Shown: positions 34,786 through 43,925, counted from the first letter of the stretch. The stretch: 64,000 bases of DNA from Bacillus sp. RO1 (GCF_012524115.1 NZ_JAAZWB010000090.1:1-64000); one strand, 5' to 3'. The notes: generated from the letters alone by a model not told the origin. A program made the numbers and translations.

Positions 34786-35895
34786 TTAAAATATTCTTTT
34801 CTCTGTTGTTGGATCAAAAAGATGCATTTTATCCAGGTTAAATACATAATTTTTAGCTTCCCCTGGACGAACGAAACTTTCTCCATTTACTTTCGCGGTA
34901 ATCATTCGTTCTCCAATGGAGAAGTAGACAAGGTTTTCTCCACCTAGATGTTCCATCGCCTTAACCTTTATGGCTGCTTTATTATTAGTTGGAACCGTAA
35001 ACGCAAACTCTTCGTCATAAATATCTTCCGGACGTAAACCAAGGACTACTTTCTTCCCAACATAATCAGAATATTGTTTAACAAGACCTTCTGGAATAGT
35101 GAAGGTAATATCACCAATTTTTAAGGTAGATGCGGTTTCAAGTACTCCATCAAAAAAGTTCATTGGTGGAGATCCGATGAATCCCGCAACAAACATGTTT
35201 GCAGGGTTGCGGTATAACTCTCTTGGTGATGCTATCTGTTGGACTTCCCCTTTATTCATGACAACAATTCGTTCTCCAAGTGTCATTGCTTCCACCTGAT
35301 CATGCGTTACATATACGATTGTCGCGCCTAATCTTTGATGCAATTCTGCCAATTCGATTCGCATTTGCACTCGTAACTTGGCATCCAAGTTAGATAAAGG
35401 TTCATCAAAAAGGAAGACTTTCGGGTCGCGAACGATGGCTCTGCCTACAGCCACACGTTGTCGTTGTCCTCCACTCAATTCTTTTGGTTTTCTATCAAGC
35501 ATCTCATCCAGTCCAAGAATTCTTGAAGCATATTGAACCTTCTTTTTAATTTCTTCTTTAGATACCTTCATGTTTTTCAATCCAAATTCAAGGTTCTGTT
35601 CAATGGTCATATGCGGGTATAGCGCATAATCCTGGAACACCATCGCAATATCTCTATCTTTTGGGTGCATATTGTTTACTACTTTATCTCCAATGTAAAT
35701 GTTTCCTGAAGTTTGTCTTTCTAGACCTGCAATCATTCGGAGGGAAGTCGTCTTTCCACAACCTGAAGGTCCTACAAATACAAGAAACTCTTTATCTTTT
35801 ATTTCAAAGCTGGCATCATTAACAGCAGTGAAGGTTCCGCCACGCTTTTCGTCCACGAAGGTTTTTGTGATGTTTTCCATAATGATACTTGCCAT
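34786..35895 (-). CDS. sugar ABC transporter ATPase, MsmX/UgpC type
   Basis: 369 residues. Walker [11 protein letters not shown]-loop [13 protein letters not shown], signature [15 protein letters not shown], Walker [15 protein letters not shown], switch histidine YVTHDQ, and C-terminal TOBE/regulatory domains (about 240-369). It energises the two permeases encoded just upstream. In B. subtilis most such importers share one MsmX; here the operon has its own ATPase. The ATG is chosen with AGGTGG five bases before it. A GTG three codons earlier has poor spacing. Confidence 0.92.
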   Translation of the reverse strand: MASIIMENITKTFVDEKRGGTFTAVNDASFEIKDKEFLVFVGPSGCGKTTSLRMIAGLERQTSGNIYIGDKVVNNMHPKDRDIAMVFQDYALYPHMTIEQNLEFGLKNMKVSKEEIKKKVQYASRILGLDEMLDRKPKELSGGQRQRVAVGRAIVRDPKVFLFDEPLSNLDAKLRVQMRIELAELHQRLGATIVYVTHDQVEAMTLGERIVVMNKGEVQQIASPRELYRNPANMFVAGFIGSPPMNFFDGVLETASTLKIGDITFTIPEGLVKQYSDYVGKKVVLGLRPEDIYDEEFAFTVPTNNKAAIKVKAMEHLGGENLVYFSIGERMITAKVNGESFVRPGEAKNYVFNLDKMHLFDPTTEKRIF

Positions 35896-35904
35896 TTCTT
35901 CCAC

Positions 35905-36798
35905 CTATCCTTTCACTGCACCTATTGTAATACCTTGTAGGAAATAACGCTGTAATGCAAAGAACAATATGAACATTGGCAATGCGGCTAGCATGGAACC
36001 TGCCATCATTGCTCCATAGTCTGTTGCATCTTGGAATTTAAAGCTCGCCAATCCAACTTGTATGGTTCTCATAGAACTCGATTGCGTAACAAGGAACGGC
36101 CAAAAGAATTCATTCCAAGTAGATACAAACGTGAAGATTGCTAACACAGCCACACCGGGCTTGGATATCGGTAAGATAATCTTTCTGAATATGCCAATCT
36201 CACTGCACCCATCAATACGGGCTGCTTGAATGAGTGTGGTAGGAAGTGTAGACATGTATTGTTTCATCAAAAAGATGTTGCCCACAACTGTAAACATCGG
36301 GAGCATAATGGCTAAATATGTATCTACTAGCCCGAATACGTTTACAATCATGATATAAACAGGAATCAATGTAACCTGTGCTGGAATCATCATTGTACCA
36401 AGTAGTAACCAGAAAATAGTGTTTCTTCCCGGGAATCGCAGTTTTGCAAATGCATATCCTGCGAGAGAAGAGAAAATAACATTGGTTATCGTTAACACGG
36501 AAGATACGAAAATACTATTGAATAACCAACGTAATGCATCCGTTTCTGTCAAAAATCGAACATATGTCGCAAGTGTCACCTCAGAAGGGAACCATTCAGG
36601 TTTAAACGATACACTGACAGTAGTATCCCGGAAGGAGGAAATTAACATCCAGTATAAGGGAATGATCGTGATAATAACCCATAAAATAAGGATGCTATAA
36701 CTGATTACACTATAAATCTTCTTTTTTCGGTTTCTTGCTTTTTCTTTTTTCAAAGCGATTTCCGCATAATGTTGATTGCTTACCGTTGTCGTTTCCAA
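35905..36798 (-). CDS. carbohydrate ABC transporter permease, MalG-like
   Basis: 297 residues, six transmembrane helices, and the EAA loop in AARIDGCSEIGIFRKIILPISKPG that docks on the ATPase. The sequence ends FFALQRYFLQGITIGAVKG, typical of MalG-type permeases (CUT1 family). The start is TTG at 36798 with GGAGG nine bases upstream. It follows the first permease closely (18 bases), and both would form the membrane channel for the amino-sugar ligand bound by the lipoprotein. Confidence 0.9.
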   Translation of the reverse strand: METTTVSNQHYAEIALKKEKARNRKKKIYSVISYSILILWVIITIIPLYWMLISSFRDTTVSVSFKPEWFPSEVTLATYVRFLTETDALRWLFNSIFVSSVLTITNVIFSSLAGYAFAKLRFPGRNTIFWLLLGTMMIPAQVTLIPVYIMIVNVFGLVDTYLAIMLPMFTVVGNIFLMKQYMSTLPTTLIQAARIDGCSEIGIFRKIILPISKPGVAVLAIFTFVSTWNEFFWPFLVTQSSSMRTIQVGLASFKFQDATDYGAMMAGSMLAALPMFILFFALQRYFLQGITIGAVKG

Positions 36799-36816
36799 AA
36801 GATGCTTCCTCCTTTC

Positions 36817-37737
36817 CTAAAATTCTACATCAGATGACATGACTTTAAATTGGATGACAGAAGCCACAATAATCACTGCTCCAAGCACAAATGATTCCGC
36901 CGCCGCCAAGCCAAATTTATAATACTCAAAAGCATGTGTGTAAATTAAATAGGCAATGGTCGTTGTCGCAAAGTTTGGACCACCTTGAGTCATAAGATAG
37001 ATACTCATGAACACTTGAAAACTCATGATTATTCCCGTTACTAATAGATATAAAGTGGTAGGCTTCAGTAATGGCCAAGTGATATTTCGAAATTTGGACC
37101 ACTCGGATGCATGGTCGATGTCTGCTGCCTCATAAAGCGATTTTGGAATTCCTCCAAGTGCTGCGAGGTAAAGAATAATACCGGCGCCATGTCCTGTCAG
37201 ATAAGACATTAGCATGATAGAAAATAGTGCTGTACTACTCTGCCCGAGCCAAATGATGTTATCGATACCAAAAAGACCTAAGAACATATTAAAAAGTCCC
37301 GCAGTGGTCGGATCATAAATCCAGAACCATACTAATGCAATGGTTACCCCTGAAGCTACCGTTGGAAGATATAACGACGCTTTGAAGAAGGTTTGAGCTT
37401 TTTTTGCACGAGGAAAGATTAACACTGCTAAAAATAGAGTGATGGCAACATTCACAGGTACGGTACCAACCGTAAAAATGAATGTGTTCCACATCGCTTT
37501 CCAGAAGATATCATCGTTTACCATTGTTTTATAGTTTTCCAACCCGACCCAAGTGGAGCCTAATACATGATAGTTTTGAAAACTCATAATAAAGGCGTAA
37601 CCTACTGGAAAGAGTGTAAACATTAAAAAGAGAATGATAGGAACAGCTATGAAGGCATAACACCATCCATAATCTTTTATAAACTGGGAGAAATTAAATT
37701 TGTTGGTAGTTGCGGCTACTGATGGCTTCGCTGACAT
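36817..37737 (-). CDS. carbohydrate ABC transporter permease, MalF-like
   Basis: 306 residues, six transmembrane helices (the first FIAVPIILFLMFTLFPVGYA), and the EAA loop EAADIDHASEWSKFRNITWP. The open frame extends 27 codons upstream, but AAGGAGGTG stands five bases before the internal ATG used here. The longer start would also reach into the hairpin region after the binding-protein gene. It pairs with the MalG-like subunit. Confidence 0.9.
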   Translation of the reverse strand: MSAKPSVAATTNKFNFSQFIKDYGWCYAFIAVPIILFLMFTLFPVGYAFIMSFQNYHVLGSTWVGLENYKTMVNDDIFWKAMWNTFIFTVGTVPVNVAITLFLAVLIFPRAKKAQTFFKASLYLPTVASGVTIALVWFWIYDPTTAGLFNMFLGLFGIDNIIWLGQSSTALFSIMLMSYLTGHGAGIILYLAALGGIPKSLYEAADIDHASEWSKFRNITWPLLKPTTLYLLVTGIIMSFQVFMSIYLMTQGGPNFATTTIAYLIYTHAFEYYKFGLAAAESFVLGAVIIVASVIQFKVMSSDVEF

Positions 37738-37757
37738 GTCTACACCTCCTTGAAAAT

Positions 37758-37789
37758 AAAAGAGGAAGAGCGTTACCCCCTCCTCTTTT
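37758..37789 (-). terminator. intercistronic hairpin between binding protein and permeases
   Basis: Stem AAAAGAGGA / TCCTCTTTT with a 14-base loop, followed by ATTTTC on the minus strand, ten bases past the binding-protein stop. It is probably a partial terminator or mRNA-stabilising hairpin that makes the binding protein more abundant than the permeases. Confidence 0.6.
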
Positions 37790-37798
37790 CCTTCTTCC

Positions 37799-39121
37799 TT
37801 ACTTAAAGATTTCTGCACCCTTGGTCTTGAAAGTTTCTAACGCTTCTTCAGGTGTCAATTCACCGCTTAGTAAACCTTGGAATGTTGGGATGACTACCTC
37901 TGTACGGAAGCGATCATCTTTTGCTGCCAGCTCAGCACTTGTGTTTGCTGGTGGTAAAACTTTTGAAGCTAAAACTTCTGCCGCCGTTTCATTATAAGGA
38001 GCCAATGGCATTTCAAACTTGCCTTCTGCATCCTTATGAACTTGTGGCAACGCCAATGCTGCTGCTGCTTTACCAGCTTCTGCACTTGTTAGATGCTCTA
38101 AAACTTTTACGCTATTATTCAAGTGTTCTTCTTTTGCATTCTTTTGAGTGAATAACATGTATCCTTCAGATCCACCAAATGATACTTGCTCTTCCCCTTC
38201 GTTATGAGGGATTGGTAATAAAACGAAATCTACTTCTTCCCCTTCAATTTTCCCTGCTTTGATTTCTTCATTATGAGCTGCTACTACCGGATCGAAATAA
38301 GGGATAGCGCGCCCAAAGAACATTGCTTGATGGTTGTAGAATAACTCCATACGTTTTGCAGGATCAACTGCTGCCGTTTCTTTTGGCATAATGCCAGAAT
38401 CAACTAAATTGGTGATATATTTCATAGTGTCTAAGATTTTATCGTCATTCCAAGTCGTTCCATCCGCATTATAACGGCTTGGAAGACCATTGTTCATCGC
38501 TAAATGCACAAGCAGTTCTTCATTGTTTCCTTGGAATACAAATCCATAAGTATCTTCACCAGAGTCTTTCTTGCCAACACCTTTAGATGCTAGCTCTTCA
38601 AACTCATCCCAAGTCCAACCTTCTTGTTGAATCTTTTCATAATCAACACCAGCGGCTTCTAACATTTGTTTGTTGCCGCCCCATACGTGCAAGAACATGT
38701 AGACCGGTAAGCCATAAAGATTATCTTCGATTTTCATATAATCCAAAGCAACTTCATTATAATCATCTTCAGAAACATTCAATTTGTCATTAAGGTTGAC
38801 AATTAAACCGGAGTCCACATACTTACCTTGTGGTTTGCCAAAATAAACATCCGGTGGATTACCAGAGTTCAAAGCAATATCAAACTTCTGTGGACCTTCC
38901 GCCCAGCTTAGCACTTCATATTCTACTTTAATATCTTCGTTTTCTTTTTCAAATGAAGCAATTAGTTCTTCTAGCTCAGCTTCATACTCCGCATGAACAG
39001 GATATGTCCAAACTGTCACTACGTCTTTTCCATCTGATGAAGTCGATGAATTGTTGGAGCAGCCAAGAACCACGGCAGCAACAAGCAACATGACCATCAT
39101 TAAACTTAAACCCCTTTTCAA
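37799..39121 (-). CDS. ABC transporter solute-binding lipoprotein, family 1 (CUT1)
   Basis: 440 residues. Signal peptide with lipobox LGCS (cysteine near residue 21), then an extracellular family 1 solute-binding fold: VVTVWTYPVHAEYEAELEEL and LNSGNPPDVYFGKPQG, and aromatic residues typical of sugar sites. It captures the imported ligand at the cell surface. Flanked by murQ and two permeases, the ligand is most likely MurNAc, anhydroMurNAc or a GlcNAc-MurNAc type disaccharide; this is inferred from context. The TTG start follows AGGGGGA by seven bases. Confidence 0.9.
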   Translation of the reverse strand: MKRGLSLMMVMLLVAAVVLGCSNNSSTSSDGKDVVTVWTYPVHAEYEAELEELIASFEKENEDIKVEYEVLSWAEGPQKFDIALNSGNPPDVYFGKPQGKYVDSGLIVNLNDKLNVSEDDYNEVALDYMKIEDNLYGLPVYMFLHVWGGNKQMLEAAGVDYEKIQQEGWTWDEFEELASKGVGKKDSGEDTYGFVFQGNNEELLVHLAMNNGLPSRYNADGTTWNDDKILDTMKYITNLVDSGIMPKETAAVDPAKRMELFYNHQAMFFGRAIPYFDPVVAAHNEEIKAGKIEGEEVDFVLLPIPHNEGEEQVSFGGSEGYMLFTQKNAKEEHLNNSVKVLEHLTSAEAGKAAAALALPQVHKDAEGKFEMPLAPYNETAAEVLASKVLPPANTSAELAAKDDRFRTEVVIPTFQGLLSGELTPEEALETFKTKGAEIFK

Positions 39122-39145
39122 AACCCATTCCCCCTTGAAAAATTA

Positions 39146-40060
39146 TTATTTATTATAAGCCTTAATAGCCTTATAAACGAATCCATTAGCTTCTTTTAGT
39201 AACTCTGCCGCCTTGTCTTTGTCAACTTGGCAAGTGAAAATGATAATAGCGATTTTAGGATTACCTTCTGATTGATCAAACAGTTCCCTAGCTTCTTCCA
39301 ATGAGCAGCCCGTCACGTTTTGGATAATCCTTTTCGCACGGTCTACCAATTTTTTATTTAACGGTTGAACATCCACCATTAAGTTGTTATATACTTTCCC
39401 TATTTTCACCATTGAGGTGGTTGTGATCATATTCAGAACCAGCTTTTGCGTGGTACCTGCTTTCATTCTTGTAGAACCAGTGATAACTTCTGGACCAACC
39501 TCTATATTAATCTTGTAATCTGCTACTTTATTAAGAGCGGAATCCTTTGTGCAAGTGAATGAAACCGTATTGGCACCGAGCTTTTTGGCTTCCTTTAGGG
39601 CACCTATTACATAAGGAGCTCTTCCACTCGCCGTGATGCCTATAACCACATCATGAAGCCTTACCCCGTTATTCTGCATGTCGGATGCCCCAAGTTCTTC
39701 ACTATCCTCTGCACCTTCCACTGCTTTAAAAATTGCCGATTCTCCGCCAGCAATAATCGCCTTCACCATATCAGAGGGGGTTCCAAATGTCGGAGGACAC
39801 TCCGATGCATCTAGAATACCGATTCTACCGGACGTTCCTGCACCAACATAAAAGAGCCGACCTCCCATTTCAAAGGATTTCACCACTTGATCCACCACCG
39901 CAGCAATGCTTGGGATTTCCCTTTTTATATGAAGTGGTACTGTTTGGTCTTCCTCATTGATGACTCCAAGGATTTCTTCCGTAGATTTACGGTCAATTTT
40001 CAATGTTTTCAAGTTCTGCTGTTCCGTCACTAAATCTTGTAAATTTTCTAATCCCATCAT
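39146..40060 (-). CDS. murQ: N-acetylmuramic acid 6-phosphate etherase
   Basis: About 304 residues with an SIS fold: GGRLFYVGAGTSGRIGILDASECPPTF is the family signature, followed by IGITASGRAPYV, GPEVITGSTRMKAGT and LEEAR in the C-terminal UBA-like helices. It splits the D-lactyl ether of MurNAc-6-phosphate, giving GlcNAc-6-phosphate and D-lactate. Several in-frame starts lie close together (GTG, ATG, GTG, ATG, ATG). The fourth is chosen because AAAGGTG then has six-base spacing. It is the hub of the operon, fed by the kinase and by AnmK. Confidence 0.95.
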   Translation of the reverse strand: MMGLENLQDLVTEQQNLKTLKIDRKSTEEILGVINEEDQTVPLHIKREIPSIAAVVDQVVKSFEMGGRLFYVGAGTSGRIGILDASECPPTFGTPSDMVKAIIAGGESAIFKAVEGAEDSEELGASDMQNNGVRLHDVVIGITASGRAPYVIGALKEAKKLGANTVSFTCTKDSALNKVADYKINIEVGPEVITGSTRMKAGTTQKLVLNMITTTSMVKIGKVYNNLMVDVQPLNKKLVDRAKRIIQNVTGCSLEEARELFDQSEGNPKIAIIIFTCQVDKDKAAELLKEANGFVYKAIKAYNK

Positions 40061-40088
40061 CACCATCACCTTTTTTATGTAACTCTTA

Positions 40089-40940
40089 TTATCTGTAAAT
40101 GTTATTAATTGTCTCTCTGGATTTCTTCAGGTATTCGACCGATTGCTCAAAGTCAATTGCTGCTACTGCTGTGAATAATATGTCAATTACATTCAATTGC
40201 GAGATTCTAGAAGAGGTTGCCGCACTTCGAATGGAAGATTCCATGGAAGAGATGGATAAAGAAATATCGGCTAGCTCTTTTAGCGTGTTTGTTCCGTATT
40301 TTGTAATGGCGATTGTGACAGCTCCAGCTTTTTTGGCTTCCCTGATCGCTTCAATCGTTTGTGTTGTTTCTCCTGAGTAAGATATTCCAACTGCTACATC
40401 ACCCTTGCTCATCGTTGTAGCAGAAGTTAGTTGAAGGTGAGAATCGCTGTATGCAGTGCAAAGTTTGTTTATCCGCATGAATTTCTGTTGAGCATCCTGT
40501 GCGATGAGCTGTGAGGCAGCCACTCCATAGAAGTCTATCCTACGTGCTTTATGTAACAACTCGACTGCTTGGCTTACTTCCTCTTTATCTAGTAATTCCA
40601 ATGTGTCACGTAAAGATTTAATATTATTTTCGGTAATGGTTTTCATAAATGTCGGAATATCTGCGTTATATTTAAACTCATGATATGCTTCTTGGGAGTT
40701 GGACGAGATGCTTGTAACATCTCCAGCGATGCGTAGCTTTAATTCCTTGTATCCATCCAGACCAATTTTTTTACAAAGTCTTATGATAGCAGCTTGGCTG
40801 GAATTGCTTTTATCGGCTAATTCCTTTACTGATAATGTGCAAACTTCCTCAGGGTGTTCAAGTATAAAAGTAGCGGCATTTCTCTCCGCCGGATTAATTG
40901 TTGATAATGCTTCACGTAACCGTAATAATCCACCATTCAT
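40089..40940 (-). CDS. murR: RpiR-family transcriptional regulator (MurR-like)
   Basis: 283 residues: N-terminal HTH_6 domain (AERNAATFILEHPEEV then VKELADKSNSSQAAIIRLCKKIGLDGYKELK) and C-terminal SIS sugar-phosphate domain (about 120-280; DFYGVAASQLIAQDAQQKF, VGISYSGETTQTI). Regulators of this type next to murQ sense MurNAc-6-phosphate. A 17-bp dyad beside the operon promoter is a plausible operator. It lies six bases after the kinase gene and is translated with it. Confidence 0.87.
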   Translation of the reverse strand: MNGGLLRLREALSTINPAERNAATFILEHPEEVCTLSVKELADKSNSSQAAIIRLCKKIGLDGYKELKLRIAGDVTSISSNSQEAYHEFKYNADIPTFMKTITENNIKSLRDTLELLDKEEVSQAVELLHKARRIDFYGVAASQLIAQDAQQKFMRINKLCTAYSDSHLQLTSATTMSKGDVAVGISYSGETTQTIEAIREAKKAGAVTIAITKYGTNTLKELADISLSISSMESSIRSAATSSRISQLNVIDILFTAVAAIDFEQSVEYLKKSRETINNIYR

Positions 40941-40946
40941 TTTCTA

Positions 40947-41942
40947 TCATCCTTTTTCATCCGTTTTCATCCATGTTGTTAACTCTGCTTCTAACCTTTT
41001 AATAAAGATTGGAGTGATGTCTTTTCCCGTTTCCTTATGAGCAGCATAGATAGCACCTGCCACAGGATGTTGGGCTGCCAGCTTGAAAGAAAACGGCGAA
41101 CTCTCTTTCCAACCTTTTTCTTGCAAATAAGTTATAATCTCTTTGGCATGTTGATTAATTCCGCCAGTTAAGACGATAGGAATTTGTTTGTGGTCGTCTT
41201 CGTGCTCATATAACTTATGAAATAGTAAAGTAATATCCTTCAACATGGAATCTGCTGCTTCATGTAGAAATTCGATAGCTCTTTCATCACCAGTGTTAGA
41301 AAGCTCTATTACGACTTTAGCAATGGAGGCCACTCGGTCCCGGCTTTTCCCCACCTCATACATGTTGGGTATCAGCTCTGGTACTGTTTTTACATCAAAT
41401 TCTTTGAGGATAAGAGTTGCCATCTTTCCAGGTGTCTCACCACGATCGAATTCGGAAAAAATATACTCTAATGCTTTTTTTCCTAATGCAAATCCACTAT
41501 ACCGATCGCCAATCAGGAACCCCCAGCCACCTACGCGGTCACGTTTAAGCTTGTCATTAATTCCAAACGCCACCGACCCTGTTCCACTTATGCAAACAAT
41601 CCCTGGATCTCCTTTTGTTTCCGAATAAAGTGCTGTCAAAGCATCATTATCAACGAAAATATTGACATAAGGACCTGTGAATTCTCTCAACAACTTGAGA
41701 AACCACTCTTTTTTCCCGCCACTTTCGACGCCAGATATGCCGGCAAATACCACATCTTCTTCTGTAAGCGCTTTCTCCTTTGTTAATACAGAAAACAACT
41801 CACTGATTTCTTGACGAACTGTTTCTTCGGACGAACTATTTGGGTTAGAAGGACCTACCGTTTTTAATGCAAGGATCTTTCCATCCTCATCTACAGCCAC
41901 TCCGGTAGTTTTGGTGCCTCCCCCATCAATGCCTATAATCAT
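40947..41942 (-). CDS. murK: MurNAc/GlcNAc kinase, BadF/BadG ATPase family
   Basis: 331 residues, ASKHA fold: phosphate-1 loop IIGIDGGGTKT at the N-terminus, VFVDNDAL, phosphate-2 CISGTGSVAFG, WGFLIGDRYSGFALG and adenosine motif VLTGGINQHA. The family includes GlcNAc kinase and Clostridium acetobutylicum MurK, which phosphorylates MurNAc and GlcNAc at the 6 position. As first gene of the murR-murQ operon with an ABC importer that does not phosphorylate its cargo, such a kinase is required. The symbol rests on this context. GlcNAc-only activity remains possible. Confidence 0.8.
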   Translation of the reverse strand: MIIGIDGGGTKTTGVAVDEDGKILALKTVGPSNPNSSSEETVRQEISELFSVLTKEKALTEEDVVFAGISGVESGGKKEWFLKLLREFTGPYVNIFVDNDALTALYSETKGDPGIVCISGTGSVAFGINDKLKRDRVGGWGFLIGDRYSGFALGKKALEYIFSEFDRGETPGKMATLILKEFDVKTVPELIPNMYEVGKSRDRVASIAKVVIELSNTGDERAIEFLHEAADSMLKDITLLFHKLYEHEDDHKQIPIVLTGGINQHAKEIITYLQEKGWKESSPFSFKLAAQHPVAGAIYAAHKETGKDITPIFIKRLEAELTTWMKTDEKG

Positions 41943-41972
41943 TGTTTATCCCCTAACACTTTAATTAATTTA

Positions 41973-42001
41973 AGTATAAATTTTCTGATATTTAGTGTCA
42001 A
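41973..42001 (-). promoter_or_regulatory. sigma-A promoter of the amino-sugar recovery operon
   Basis: Minus strand: consensus -35 TTGACA (41996-42001), 17-base spacer, -10 TATACT (41973-41978), 31 bases before the murK ATG. This is the only strong promoter seen for the eleven genes. Confidence 0.85.
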
Positions 42002-42016
42002 CGATTATTTTTAAAA

Positions 42017-42033
42017 TTGAAATTTAATTTCAA
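42017..42033. promoter_or_regulatory. dyad operator candidate for the MurR-like regulator
   Basis: TTGAAAT-TAA-ATTTCAA (minus strand) is a 17-bp inverted repeat with seven perfect base pairs in each arm. It lies 15 bases upstream of the -35 box. RpiR-type regulators bind dyads of the TGAAA/TTTCA kind, so binding by MurR is a reasonable inference. Confidence 0.6.
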
Positions 42034-42047
42034 AAATGGTTCTAAAA

Positions 42048-42069
42048 AGACCACTTGGGGTAGTGGTCT
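42048..42069 (-). terminator. terminator upstream of the operon promoter
   Basis: Minus strand AGACCACT / AGTGGTCT, loop ACCCCA, then TTTTAG. It ends transcripts coming from the 42273-43028 gene and insulates the amino-sugar operon. Confidence 0.75.
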
Positions 42070-42113
42070 ACAAACCTATAAACTATTAACCATTTTGGTT
42101 ATAACATGTATCG

Positions 42114-42258
42114 GTTGATCTTCGTTCCAGGCGCTTCGCTTTCCGCGGGCGGTCCGGGAGTCTCCCGCAGGACAAGGAAGGCTACGGCAGCGACTCATCG
42201 CACGAAGAAAATGCGTTAGCATTTTCGAGGAGTCTGCGCGCCTTCCACTCCGATCAAC
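42114..42258. repeat. palindromic intergenic repeat, copy 2
   Basis: Ends GTTGATC and GATCAAC form terminal inverted repeats. The interior shares CTTCGCTTTCC near the left end and CAGGACAAGGAAGGCT, CATCGCACGAAGAAAATGCG and ATTTTCGAGGAGTCT with the copy at 53.9 kb. An additional internal palindrome (AAAATGCG-TTAG-CATTTT) is present. It fills the gap between the terminator above and the neighbouring gene. Confidence 0.8.
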
Positions 42259-42272
42259 AAGGTTGCCCCATA

Positions 42273-43028
42273 TTACTTTAGAATAAAGACTATATAATCA
42301 TATTCATCAATCCTAGTCTCCAAATCTACTTCTATACATTCCAACTTATCATTGGACATTAATACATCGAATAGTTGTTTACTTCCTCCGAAAATCGTGA
42401 AATCAAGGTCATAGTCGGTGGACAGGCACCAGCTGCGATCTTCGGGCCACCAATATGTAGGGGATGCTAGGCCGTCCATTTCCCCCTTGTTGTAAATAGT
42501 AAATATATCGTTGAGTTTGCCTGTATACAGATGCCCGTTTTCCACATCATCTTCGGGGATCCTGCCAATTAGTTTCAGGATATGATAAAAGAAATAACAT
42601 GTTTTATTTTTCGTGAAGGGTGCCAATACCTTGGTTATTTCTTTTAGTACATCCAGATTGATACAACCTTCATCAGGATAAATTAAATACCTTGGACAGC
42701 CGCCAAGCTTTTTGGCAATTGCCTTACTGCTAATCTTGTTGTCATATGAGATATCGTACTTTGTAGCGAGCTCCTTTAGGGTTATCCCTTCACCAAGGTC
42801 CATTTCTATTTCATGGAGTGGATGAAGCTGACTCCAGAAAAGTGTCTCATCTTGGATACTTTGGTCTCGATAAAAGGTCGAATTCATGATTTTGCAATAG
42901 TGGGTATAGCCATTCGGAATCAGATTGCCGACTCTGCCTCCATTCCAATTTTCAAAATCAACACTTACTATATTTTCTTCTATCCACTCATATGCTGTTA
43001 AAACATTTAATTTATTGATCAGTTTCAT
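42273..43028 (-). CDS. hypothetical protein, 251 residues
   Basis: No family recognised. The protein is acidic and rich in aromatic residues (EWIEENIVSVDFENWNGGRVGNL split over the first 35 residues; TYWWPEDRSWCLSTDYDLDF near residue 200), with no signal peptide or membrane helix. The style resembles cytoplasmic immunity or Smi1-like proteins, but no motif proves it. GAGGAG directly abuts the ATG. With normal spacing the start would be the CTG two codons later. It lies nine bases after the methionine aminopeptidase gene and has its own terminator beyond the repeat. Confidence 0.7.
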   Translation of the reverse strand: MKLINKLNVLTAYEWIEENIVSVDFENWNGGRVGNLIPNGYTHYCKIMNSTFYRDQSIQDETLFWSQLHPLHEIEMDLGEGITLKELATKYDISYDNKISSKAIAKKLGGCPRYLIYPDEGCINLDVLKEITKVLAPFTKNKTCYFFYHILKLIGRIPEDDVENGHLYTGKLNDIFTIYNKGEMDGLASPTYWWPEDRSWCLSTDYDLDFTIFGGSKQLFDVLMSNDKLECIEVDLETRIDEYDYIVFILK

Positions 43029-43037
43029 CTCCTCTTT

Positions 43038-43784
43038 CTATTGCTCTGTCAAAATAACCGGCCCATTTGTTGTGATGGCGATAGTATGTTCATATTGTGC
43101 AGAAAGTTTTCCGTCCACTGTCCTCGCCGTCCATCGATTATCATCCATCTTACTTTGCCAGGTGCCTTCGTTAACCATCGGTTCAATGGTGATGACCATT
43201 CCTTCCTTTAGACGAACGCCACGCCCCGGAGACCCAAAGTGGAAAACTTGCGGCTCTTCATGAATGTTTTTGCCAATGCCGTGTCCGGTAAAATCACGAA
43301 CAACCGAATATCCTTCTGCCTCAACATATGTTTGAATGGCATGACCGATATCACCCAGTCGGTTTCCAATTATGGCCTGTTCTATTCCTAGATATAAGGA
43401 TTTTTTTGTTACATCCATCAGTTTTTGTGCTGCATCACTTACCTCACCAACTGCATAGGTCCAGGCCGAATCAGCGAGTGCTCCATGGAGATTCACTACC
43501 ATGTCAATCGTGACAAGATCTCCTTTTTTTAGACGTGTCTCCCTAGGGAACCCATGACATATCTCATCATTAATGGATGCACAAGTAGCATATTGGTATC
43601 CCCTGTAACCGTATTGTTCCGATTTGGCACCATTCTTTTTTAAAAAGGCGTCCACATATTTATCAATTTCCATGGTGGTTATTCCCGGTTTAATCATTTT
43701 CGCCAAGCGTCTGTGACAGGCCGCCAAAAGTTTCCCCGCTTTTGCCATTGCTTCTATTTCCCGCGTAGATTTTAGAATTATCAT
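43038..43784 (-). CDS. map: type I methionine aminopeptidase
   Basis: 248 residues with the pita-bread fold and all five metal ligands in the usual places: TIDMVVN and ADSAWTY (aspartates), GHGIG (histidine), TIEPM (glutamate) and QYEHTIAI (glutamate). It removes the initiator methionine from new proteins. The sequence resembles the second bacillar enzyme (YflG/MapB) in length, and it is not in the ribosomal-protein operon that holds the primary map. AAGGGTG precedes the ATG. Confidence 0.92.
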   Translation of the reverse strand: MIILKSTREIEAMAKAGKLLAACHRRLAKMIKPGITTMEIDKYVDAFLKKNGAKSEQYGYRGYQYATCASINDEICHGFPRETRLKKGDLVTIDMVVNLHGALADSAWTYAVGEVSDAAQKLMDVTKKSLYLGIEQAIIGNRLGDIGHAIQTYVEAEGYSVVRDFTGHGIGKNIHEEPQVFHFGSPGRGVRLKEGMVITIEPMVNEGTWQSKMDDNRWTARTVDGKLSAQYEHTIAITTNGPVILTEQ

Positions 43785-43925
43785 TGTGTTTGCACCCTTG
43801 TCTGTTTGTATTCTATTTATTATAAAATTTTTCCTTTTTTATGCTGGTAGTTAGTTTATGAAAATACTGACGGTAGAGTGTTTGGTGGGGGTTTTGGTGC
43901 CATATATTTGTTTCGAAAGTCTAAA

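Noticed and set aside
41990-42010. cre site at the amino-sugar operon promoter
   Set aside because: TGTCAACGATTATT breaks the consensus in the left half and at the final CA. It mainly reflects the TTGACA box.
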